From assembly GCA_033439795.1 (NCBI GenBank), contig JAUTDP010000014.1:1364001-1428000 (forward strand): DNA of 64,000 nt, read 5' to 3'. Each line of letters begins with the position of its first letter. Position 1 is the stretch's first letter. Positions 55,721 to 64,000 of the stretch are shown here, piece after piece. The notes below the pieces were generated by a model, which was given only the letters and a program-made list of their open reading frames with translations, searched no databases and was not told the DNA's origin. This DNA is from Sordaria brevicollis. Lineage: Eukaryota > Ascomycota > Sordariomycetes > Sordariales > Sordariaceae. The translations under genes and the position numbers were made by a program.

Positions 55721-57429
55721 CTACTGGCTGCTTCCGCCGAATCGCTCAATGATTTGCGCAACCTGCTTGGCGAGTTCTGTGGCTTCACTGTTGGTGGCAG
55801 CCTCGGCATACACACGGCAGGCGTTCTCGGTACCACTGGCGCGGGCAAAGGCGCGGGCATCCTTATACTTCTTGACGGCGGCGTCGATCTGCTCCTGGGC
55901 ACCTTCGGGATGGGACAGGCGGCGCTCGGCATCGGTAGTCTGGAAGAGATCCTTGTTGCCGACGACGACGCGGACCAACCTGTTGGGAAGATCGTTGTAG
56001 GTCATGGCCCAGTCACGAAGAGACCAGTTCTTGTGCGCCAGGATGACCTCGACAAGGAGCATGTCGGAGATGGCGTCACCGACGGTCTGGTTGATGAGGT
56101 CGCTGAGCGCGGCAAGAGTGGTAAGAGCATCTTGCTGAGCGGGTGATTGCGGCTCGGTAGTCTTGAAGGCTCTGAGAGCGTCGGGGGAGAACAGAACGGT
56201 GCCGTGGCCGTTGGCCTCAAAGTAGACACCGATATCGAAGCTCTGGGCGACGTGGTGAAGGTGCTTAACGCCAGTAGGAGTGCACATGACGGGCAATTTG
56301 AGGTGGGAGCGGATGTAGTTGGTGCTGGCGCCGTTGGCATAGGCGGTCTGGACAACACCAATGCGGAGCTCTTCCTGCAGACCGGCGCTCTGGACGAGAT
56401 CACCGATGAAGGAGGCAGCGAGCGAAGAGATGCGGTCACCGTCAAGCATAAAGAAGCCGGTGTCGGGGTCGATCCAGTAGTAAATCAACCGGTCGGCATC
56501 GCCATCGAGCGAGCAGGTCCTCACGCCGGGCTGGGGCGCAGGCTTGGGGGGAGCGCGTTGCTTGGTCTTGACGAAATCGGCACCGGACTAGGAGAGGCAA
56601 ACGGAAGTTAGGATCAAGTCCCTAGGGCAGAATACAAACTGGAGGTACTCACATCAAGGTTCAGGACCTCGGGACGCAGAACGTCATCATTGACGATCTT
56701 GACCTCCCAGTTTACCTTGTCCTTGGGAACGTGCTTGAGGAACTCGGCGAGCTTGGGGCCTCCGACACCGTTGGCGCAATCAACGACCAATGGACCGTTG
56801 ATCCTCCTGCCCTTCAAGGCACGGACGAAAGCATCTGCCATCTTCTTGTAGTATCCGACTTCGCTGACCTCACCGTAGGAGGTGGGGGTGCCCTCAGTGT
56901 TGGTAGCGCGGACGAGGTAGTGAAGCTGAGGAGTAGTTAAGATCTTGTAGTCGACAAGCTCAGTTTCGGTAGCCTCCAAGGCGGAAGCAAGAGCAGTCAC
57001 AAGAGTGTGACCAGAGGGCCTGGTATCGCGTCCATAGATGACCTTGGCGGGGGTACTCAAGTCGATCTTGAGGTCGGTCGCGAGCTGGTTGTAATATTGG
57101 ACGAGGGCTTCGGGAGTAGGAGCGTTGACGAGGTTGGTCGCGAGGCGCTCCCAGTCCTGCTCGAGCATCTCGCCCATAGGGTCGACGATCTTGACGCCAT
57201 TGTCGGCGGCGGGGTTGTGGCTGGCGGTGATCATAACACCAATCGTCTGGGAGTTGAGCTTCCGGCTGCGCAGAGAAGCAAGCAAGCCAACGCGGAAGGT
57301 GACGCCCTCGAGCAGATCAGCCTTCATGCGGAAACCAGCCGTGCCATACTTGTACAGCTGTCCCTTCTCCAAAGGAACAATGGCATGCTTTTGAGCAGCA
57401 GCCAGGATCTGTTCGTCGTGTGGCGCCAT
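55721..57429 (-). CDS. PCM1: Phosphoacetylglucosamine mutase, 547 aa
   Basis: Exons 57429-56653 and 56587-55721 join in phase 0 (GTGAGT donor, CTAG acceptor). It interconverts N-acetylglucosamine-6- and 1-phosphate on the way to UDP-GlcNAc, needed for chitin and glycosylation. The family signatures are the phosphoserine loop MITASHNPAADNGVK, the metal-binding loop SLDGDADRLIYYWID, the sugar-binding loop YFEANGHGTVLF, and the phosphate-binding loop RASGTENACRVYAEA. Length is typical for the fungal enzyme (yeast PCM1; PGM3/AGM1 in animals). The protein ends RFGGSSQ at TAG 55721-55723. Confidence 0.97.
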
Positions 57430-58774
57430 GGGAGGAGATTTGGGAGGTGGGAGGAGGGGTAGCTCGATGTCTGGATTTCTGCTCAGCTGGTCCCGTAGTT
57501 CGAGGTTGGATGATGGAGGGAAAGAAAAGGGTGGAAACGGAAGAAGGAAGAAGTCAGCACAACTGATATGGCGGGGGGCAGACAGATACGAGAAGAGCGG
57601 TGGAAGGCTGAGGAACCTGAAGCCGGCGAGATGTGGTATGGATGTGGAAGGAGACGGAAAGGGGTTAGTTTAGCCCATCAAGTTAAGTTAGGTCTGGATG
57701 CAGATACGATGGGGATGTGGAATGCCAATGGGGTTCCAATGGGCTGCCAGATGGAGATCGATTGGTTTGTCTTGCTTGGATTTTGCCGGCTGGCAACGTG
57801 AACGAATCCACAGCCCACTCTGCCCGTAACCGGGAAGTGGATTGTGCAGTAACAAACAACCACTCTTCGGGTTTATGTATCTTTATGATCTTGTAAGTAA
57901 CAGTTATTTCCATTGTTACCGCCAAAGTTTTGAATATCCCATCTCGAATCTGCAATCTGGTCCACCGCGAGGGGCTGGCAGCTTCCAGAGCTTTAATGAT
58001 CTCTCTTAGCTTCTACGCCGTCGCTAGGTAGATGATCGTAGGAACAGTGCCGAGTAACGTCCAGTTCCCAAGGATTCCAACGTGAGCTAAGTTGCCCTTG
58101 TTGAGGGATAACTTGAAAGAAAAATCACGAAATTTCAGAACCTCGCCGGAGACAAAAGGGTCCTCGAAGTGGGTAGATGCGAGCTCTCGGGGCTTTCTGC
58201 GGTCTCGGGGCACTCTGTTAAGGTGAGCTGGTGAGGGGCTGCAAGGTGACGGATGGGGAAATAGTGGGAGCCGCTAGTGCAAATCACCCCGAGTCTCCAC
58301 CCGTACGTCATGCCCAGCTCCGGTTCGCTAACGCACCCCAGCATTCCAAAATTGTTAGTGCACGTTAGCGCCCCCTGCCGATCCACCGTTTGCTGTGCAG
58401 CCGTTGCTCGGTCAACTTGCCATCTTTCCCAACCTAGTGGAAATTCAAACAAGACTTGCATCACGCGCCGTCCTTCAGAGAAACGCATCTCATCGGCAAC
58501 CTTCACTGTTGCCTGGGTACTTATCTTTTGGACGACGACATTTAAGACCCGGGGGTCGATATTGGCTTGCTGAAGTCGTTTGCTTCTCCGTTTGGCGCCT
58601 TTTTGAAATCCCGCATTTCTCGCACATTCCTCCAAGAGCCTGGAACATCGACGTCACTCTTTGTTCTCGGATTTTTGGGACATTTTGGACATTGTTTTTT
58701 TTTTTTTTGTTTTTTTTTTTTTTTTTTTTTTCTCCCTTTTTGCCTTTCATATTAACTTTTTGACATCATCAAGC
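57430..58774. other. 1.3-kb divergent promoter region of PGM3 and MUS81
   Basis: No supported gene. The minus-strand 166-codon frame 58135-58635 has no motif and overlaps the MUS81 leader. The right end holds the poly-T tract. Confidence 0.45.
58695..58731 (+). repeat. Poly-T tract in the MUS81 leader
   Basis: Two T runs (about 14 and 22) separated by a G, ending 44 bases before the MUS81 start. Length is likely to vary between strains or reads. Confidence 0.9.
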
Positions 58775-60781
58775 ATGCCGTCTGATGAAAACTGCGCCAA
58801 CCCGCTGTTCCTCGGCTGGGTCAAGGAGTGGTGGGACACTGCTCGTGAACGCAACACCAAGGGCGTCTACGCCTACAAGAAGGCATATGCCTCGCTCAAA
58901 TCATGCCCCTTAACTTTCCAGCACCCCGCAGAACTCCAAAAGCTCAAGAACTTCGGCCCTGGCCTCGTCTCAAGACTCACCGAAAAGCTGAAACAACACT
59001 GCGAAGACAACGGTCTCCCCATGCCCCCACATCCTCAGAGAAAGCGGCAACGGGAGGTGGAAAACGCCCTCGCGGAAGTTAACGCCGGGCAAGAGGCACA
59101 GCCATCAACTCCCAAGAGAGCCAAGACGGCCAAGCCCTATGTCCCGAAGCTCAACAGCGGTGCGTACGCCCTAGTCATGGCGCTTTCAGAACTTGCTCCA
59201 AGAGAAAGCATGGATAAGGCCACCCTTATCCTCAAAGCCCAGCCCTTTTGCGAACACTCCTTTACAGTCCCTTCTATGGCCAATAAATCATATACGGCTT
59301 GGGATTCCATGAAAACGCTCGACGATAAAGAGCTCGTCTACATACGTGGTCGGCCTACCAAGAGGTATTCGTTGACAGACGAGGGCTGGGCAGTGGCCAA
59401 ACGGATGAAGGAAGCACGGAACCTGGTGGGTGAACCAGGAGGCGAGAGGGCAACTACGTCTGGGACTGCCATCGCCAGCGGTAGTGGTAGTGCCACTCCA
59501 ACTGCCAATCGCAGTGAGAACGTTTTGAACCCTAGGGGTAATCAGCAAGGCAGCTCTGCGAAGAGGGAAAGTCGATACACGCCCCTCGACCTGAAGCCAT
59601 ACGTCTCACCTACGAAGCCGCAACAAGGAAGACCACCACAGCCTAGACCCCCGCGTACCAATCCGGCCATTTCACAATCTGTCATCAACCTCGATAGTGA
59701 CGAGGAGGAGGAAGAGGAGGAGGAAGACGACTTCGTGTTCGTCGACGAAGAGCAGGACCGGAAACCAATCATCAAAGAGACGACTAACCACGAGTGGATC
59801 GACCTGGTAGCAGATGGCGATACCGTACCGGTCGACGAGTCCAGCCTGCCCAAATTTCGACCCATCCAACTCGCCCCCGGCTCCTTTACAGTGGAGATGG
59901 TTCTCGACACCCGCGAGATTCAAGCCAAGAACAACCGGGACCACATCCCGGAAGAGCTCACCAAGCTCGGCGTGCGGCCCATCATGCGCAGTCTCGAGCT
60001 CGGCGACGTTCTCTGGGTCGCCAAGTGCAAGCAACCAGGCTGGCTTAACAGGCTAGGTCTGGGCGCCGAAGGCGACGAGGTGGTCCTGGACTACATTGTC
60101 GAGCGCAAGCGTCTCGACGACTTGATCCACAGCATCAAGGACGGGCGGCTGCGCGAGCAGAAATACCGACTCAAACGGTCCGGCATGAAGAACGTCATCT
60201 ACATCATTGAGGAGTTCGCCGTCGACAAGGACCACCGCGAGCACTACCAAGACTCGATGAACTCGACCATAGTGGGGCTCCAAGCCATTAACGGCTTCTT
60301 TGTGAAAAAGACGCAGAACATCGCCGAATCGATCATGTACCTGGCCAATATCACGAAGATGCTCAAGAAGATGTATGAGTCTAAACCGCTGCTCGTCATC
60401 CCGACTAACGTCCTCACGGCCAAGAATTACCTCCCGCTACTGAAGCATTTGAGAGAAAAGGAGCCATCCAAAGGTCACTATATCAGTTACCCGGCGTTTG
60501 CGTCGCTGGTGTCCAAGTCGGAGATGTTGACGCTCAGGGACGTGTTCATCAAGATGCTGATGTGCATCAGACGGTTGTCGGGGGAGAAGGCGATTGAGAT
60601 TCAGAAGGTGTGGAAGACCCCGAATCAGTTTTTCCATGCTTTTGAGCAGTGCGGGACGGATGAAGGTGGGAAGAAGAAACAGAAGGCTATGGTGGCTGAC
60701 GCGCTGGCGCATCTGGTTGATCGGAGGTGTGTGGATAAGGGGTTGAGTGAGAAGCTGGCGGATGTTTGGGGGTTGATGTAG
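58775..60781 (+). CDS. MUS81: MUS81 structure-specific endonuclease subunit, 668 aa
   Basis: Intronless. The start at 58775 (MPSDENCANPLFLGWVKEWW) is chosen because it begins the conserved N-terminal helix-hairpin-helix; an in-frame ATG 38 codons upstream would add a poly-Phe leader from the T tract. The order is: N-terminal HhH (KLKNFGPGLVSRLTEKL); winged helix (GAYALVMALSELAPRESMDK to RYSLTDEGWAVAKRM); acidic linker (DSDEEEEEEEEDD); and the ERCC4 nuclease domain with the catalytic core VLDTREI, LELGDVLWVAK and VERKRLDDL. The C-terminal HhH2 follows (IQKVWKTPNQFFHAFEQ). MUS81 pairs with EME1/MMS4 to cut replication forks and recombination intermediates in the nucleus. Confidence 0.97.
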   Translation: MPSDENCANPLFLGWVKEWWDTARERNTKGVYAYKKAYASLKSCPLTFQHPAELQKLKNFGPGLVSRLTEKLKQHCEDNGLPMPPHPQRKRQREVENALAEVNAGQEAQPSTPKRAKTAKPYVPKLNSGAYALVMALSELAPRESMDKATLILKAQPFCEHSFTVPSMANKSYTAWDSMKTLDDKELVYIRGRPTKRYSLTDEGWAVAKRMKEARNLVGEPGGERATTSGTAIASGSGSATPTANRSENVLNPRGNQQGSSAKRESRYTPLDLKPYVSPTKPQQGRPPQPRPPRTNPAISQSVINLDSDEEEEEEEEDDFVFVDEEQDRKPIIKETTNHEWIDLVADGDTVPVDESSLPKFRPIQLAPGSFTVEMVLDTREIQAKNNRDHIPEELTKLGVRPIMRSLELGDVLWVAKCKQPGWLNRLGLGAEGDEVVLDYIVERKRLDDLIHSIKDGRLREQKYRLKRSGMKNVIYIIEEFAVDKDHREHYQDSMNSTIVGLQAINGFFVKKTQNIAESIMYLANITKMLKKMYESKPLLVIPTNVLTAKNYLPLLKHLREKEPSKGHYISYPAFASLVSKSEMLTLRDVFIKMLMCIRRLSGEKAIEIQKVWKTPNQFFHAFEQCGTDEGGKKKQKAMVADALAHLVDRRCVDKGLSEKLADVWGLM

Positions 60782-61497
60782 TTTCTATGGACGGGTGATG
60801 TACTGCCGTATAGAGATGATAGTTGTATGGCATTGTGGCAGGGGCGAGATGGCCTGGTTGGACTAGTTGTCTTGTATATCAAGGTCCAGGATACAGGCGT
60901 GGAATAACGCACAGAGGGTATAAACTCGTTACAATGCAATCGTTTTTCAGCTGACTCAAGTATTCATTCCTATGACAACCCACGCGAGATTGGTTGATAA
61001 CCGCCGAGTGCCCGTGATGGTTGCGGTAGGCTGATCCTCAAACTGGAGCAAGGATTGAGATGAGTCCTTAGCGCTAGTGCCGCGGTATTTGCAGACCTGC
61101 TGTCAGCGACATAACGCAAGTGTCTGCTATGAGCCAAACTACTCCGGCCAGGAAGGAACTATCAACGTCATTTGCTTATTTACAAGGCACAGGTTGTCCA
61201 ACCGGGATTACAATGATCAAGGTACGCATCATCATACTCAAAGACCAATTCCATAGTACGCAACCCGCAACTATAGAAGATAAACTAGATACAATCCATG
61301 GTTGCTTCCAAAGAACACTAACCAAACAGTATACACATATTTGAAAGGTTGATACCAATAATTCATCTCCGAGGTGTTCAAAGTCATTCTTTTCTGTGCC
61401 TTTGTGTATCTTTGGCTTATTCAGTTCCGAAAGGGATAAGCAAGTCGAAGAAACAGAGTGGTACGTGAAAACAGTGGGTGACTGCTCATTCCTTGTC
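60782..61497. other. Convergent intergenic region
   Basis: 3' regions of MUS81 and of the NLR relic. The 60- to 74-codon frames at 61120-61358 are unsupported. Confidence 0.45.
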
Positions 61498-63720
61498 TTA
61501 AAATGGGTCGTCTGCTAAGTCGTCTTCATAATCCTCATCATCACCCTCGTCACCCGGTACCTCGGGTCCGTTGAAGCGTACTGTATAAAACCTCAATGCA
61601 GGGAGGTGTCGGAATCTGTATGCAGAAGTTCGACCGTTCCTTTTCAGGATTCAGCGGTAAGTTCCGCGCCATCTGCAGGAGAATGGCGTCTTTGTCCTTA
61701 CCCTGACCGTGCAAAACCCTGGCCAATCCAGTGACACAATTTATGATTTCACTGTTCTGGGGAGGCAGCAGTATCTCCAACATTCCCAACAGCTCGCGAT
61801 GGAAGTTCTCTGCCTCTTCGAACTTTCCAAGCTGTTCTGCCGTCTGCGCTAGGCAGTGAAGGGTGTCGACTGTGTCAGGATGTTCAGCGCCCAAGACCCT
61901 TTTGCGGATTTCCCATGCCAGGCAAAGAAGATCCTTTGCTTCCTGTAGTCGACCAAGCTGTTTAAGTGTGTGGCCGAGAGATTGAAGGCTGTAAAGTGAA
62001 CTGCTCAGCTTCTAGCACCCGCGCCCTTGTCATCCACGCCGAGCGAAAGACTCCCTCGGCTTCTCCGTAACGCCCAAAGTAGGGTTTGTTTTTGGCGTAA
62101 ACAGATTATTTTGAAAATTTTATTCATCCAACCCTTGACTAAATGATCCGGTAGTTGTCCTAGCTTGCAGTTCATTGTAGGAACTCTGAATCAATCGAGA
62201 TTGGATCGAATTCTCTCGATGGTGGCGAGGAAGATGGGTTTTCTGAAATATTTACGCCAAATCATGGGGAAACAAACCCTATCCAAAAGTTTGCACATCA
62301 CAACCCAGAGCATGGAGAGAATGAAGAGCCAAAGGATGATCAGGCCCTAATTGTGTCTTTCGATGCTCCCATATACCTGAAGAAAGATATTCTCCGCCTC
62401 CTCGTGTCGACAGTGTTGTTGAGTGATGAGTCCGATGTTGGACAAAGCTGCAATCGTGTCACGGTGTACACGGCCCAGTCGCCACACAAGAAGTGCATAC
62501 AACTGCCGACAGGCCTCCTCGGCTTCTCTAACTGAGCCTGATTTTCTGAATCATCCGCTGGGGGTTCAAGAGCCCATGACAATTTGGTGTTTCTGTGCGT
62601 GCTTCGCCTCAGAAGTACCCGTGTGAGTTTCGCGAGGCTTCCCAGAGTGTCTGCATCATTAATTCCTCGTTTGGTCCTTCTCAGCTCAAAAACATGACGA
62701 TGAAGATGCTCTGCATCTCCATAAGCGCCTCTTTCGAGCGCGACATCTTCAAGACCAGTGAGAGCTCGAAGCTTATGATGGTCGGCGCCCAGAAAACAGT
62801 TGCTTGATTTGAGTAGCTTGGAAAAGATTGTGTGCGCCTTCTCAGGCTTCTTTAATCTCAAGAGGCAGAACGCGTAGCGCCACATGGCGAAAAGTGGTTC
62901 AACATTGTTGAGACCTTGCAATTCCTCCAGGCCGTAGTATGCTTTGGCGGTGTTCAGTCCTGCTTGGACGTAGTTGCCTCGATTCACCTGCAGATTTCCC
63001 ATGAGACTCAAGACAATCAGAGGGATGGGATGATTTGATACCAAAGTCTGCTTTGCTAGTGCTTCCGCTCTGTCCAAGAGACTCATGGCCGCTTGATATG
63101 CACCCATGAAACTGTCGAGGCCATTACCATTAAGTCTGCAGAGAAGCGTGACGAAGAGTCCAGCGTCGAACTGATCTTCCAAGTCATATGAGGTGGTTTG
63201 TATCAATGGTTCAACATGGTGTGCTAACTCACCACATTCCTTCCACTTCTGATCACCTGAATCATGATAGCATCTGGCCATGAGTTGTCGGAAGCAACGC
63301 CGCCATTTCCATTGTTCACTAGACTCCTCTAGGCAAGTCCGAGTGAAGGACTGGACTAAACTGTGCATCTCGAGATTTCCTTTTGTGCCCTGGGCTTGCG
63401 TGACAAAACAATAATCGCACAATAAGGTAAGATCGTTTCGGAACCTTTTGCATAGAGGTATATACTCTCCGATCTGATGTCGGTATTTGCAAGGCTGCTA
63501 TCTTGGTACATATGTCTTTCATAGTAATAGCGTCGTAAGGGCCAGCACGGGATAGCCTAAAGTTGGAAGAAACTCATCAAACAAAGTAATTCGGCAGCAG
63601 ACCTACTTTCTTTCTCAATCCGCTGGAAAGTCATCTTCCATATGGTTATCTCCACTTCTTCGTTGGTTTCGGAAGGGTTGTGGCGAGCATCCCCAACCCA
63701 ACTGCTATTTTGGATGTTCG
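61498..63720 (-). pseudogene. NB-ARC/TPR-type NLR relic (C-terminal half)
   Basis: Minus-strand sequence from about 63720 matches the end of a fungal NB-ARC region (EEVEITIWKMTFQRIEKESR, then SAAELLCLMSFF), the linker after it (GNLEMHSLVQSFTR), and then tetratricopeptide units (EEACRQLYALLVWRLGRVHR; GRLQEAKDLLCLAWEIRKRV; EHPDTVDTLHCLAQTAEQLG). The tail is acidic (DEGDDEDYEDDLADDPF), with stop at 61498. Damage: TAG at 63557-63559 where CAG is expected (FFQLQAIP); frame changes near 62520-62640, 62350 (one missing A before TTAGGGCCT), about 61985 and about 61580; and a 198-bp MITE. No P-loop or N-terminal effector domain follows to 64000, so the gene is also 5'-truncated within what is visible. 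The longest open segment is 62340-63422. Confidence 0.75.
62082..62279. mobile_element. 198-bp TA-flanked MITE in the NLR relic
   Basis: Left end GGGTTTGTTTTTGGCGTAAA; right end (reverse complement) GGGTTTGTTT, then eight extra bases, then TTTGGCGTAAA. TA flanks both ends (62080-62081, 62280-62281), as for Tc1/mariner-type elements. No coding capacity. Excision with one TA left gives GGA-TAC-TTT-GGG-CGT, reading QTFGYFGRYGEAEG in the TPR frame with no gap, so the boundaries and target site are well supported. Confidence 0.75.
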
Positions 63721-64000
63721 TGGTTGGTTAAGTAGGAGCGGAAATTGGATGTACGGAGAAGCAAAAGAAAACAAAATCCCAACAGCACGTCAAGCATGAA
63801 GTGGATGAAGTTTGAGGGTTCACCCGAGCTTGTCGCTCCTTCCCTGAAAGACTGACAGTCAAATCATGGAACACTCTTGCCTATCCTGTTTGCTAAGCGT
63901 TTTGGCTTGGTTCCAGCTCCATGCAACCCTCAATCGGCAGGAAAAAAGAACCCGGATGCTGCTCGGAGGCGGTTTCCTCTCACGCATCTGCCGTCTCTCT
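63721..64000. other. Right edge, nothing recognised
   Basis: No frame continues the NB-ARC region upstream of about 63720. It may be intron, unrelated flanking sequence, or a truncation breakpoint. Confidence 0.4.

Noticed and set aside
58135..58635. 166-codon minus-strand frame in the MUS81 promoter
   Set aside because: No domain, no splice support, and it overlaps the probable MUS81 leader.

Overview
The window is nuclear DNA from a filamentous ascomycete, most likely a Sordariomycete and plausibly Sordariales. The evidence is short introns (about 50-180 nt) with GTAAGT-like donors and CTAAC branch points, CFEM, HET and DUF7136 proteins, NLR-type genes with ankyrin or TPR repeats, and housekeeping proteins close to those of Neurospora and relatives as I remember them. 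Species assignment is inference; nothing could be searched.

Left third (1-20.5 kb) is accessory. It holds a minus-strand ankyrin protein cut by the left edge (probably the N-terminal part of an intracellular subtilisin-like protein), an unrecognised 328-aa protein, a large broken NLR-type gene (SesB-like hydrolase domain, degenerate NTPase, ankyrins, ZZ finger) whose last exon carries a 402-bp hAT-like MITE, a secreted GPI-type DUF7136 protein, a small three-exon gene of unknown function, a 286-bp TA-flanked inverted-repeat element, and a 762-aa HET-domain gene.

The middle (21-50 kb) is mostly ordinary: a small secreted cysteine protein, a BTB protein, cytosolic methionyl-tRNA synthetase, an Old Yellow Enzyme, pyroglutamyl peptidase I, a CFEM GPI protein, a family-17 glycosyltransferase, riboflavin synthase, a second secreted cysteine protein, a family X DNA polymerase and a Mob2-type kinase activator. 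Intergenic gaps are 0.4-3.5 kb.

The right third (50-64 kb) has an arginine methyltransferase with a 14-nt micro-exon, an AT-rich tract that looks like a decayed repeat, phosphoacetylglucosamine mutase with an unusual second reading frame that begins 33 nt after its stop in the same frame, the MUS81 nuclease, and a decayed NB-ARC/TPR NLR carrying a 198-bp TA-flanked MITE. Removing that MITE restores the local reading frame.

The strongest theme is the association of three different short inverted-repeat elements with three allorecognition-type loci (NLR, HET, NLR). In both NLRs the empty target site can be rebuilt exactly or nearly so, and both NLRs also carry independent frameshifts or stops. 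The second theme is the PGM3 locus, where three TAG codons separate otherwise open sequence in one frame.
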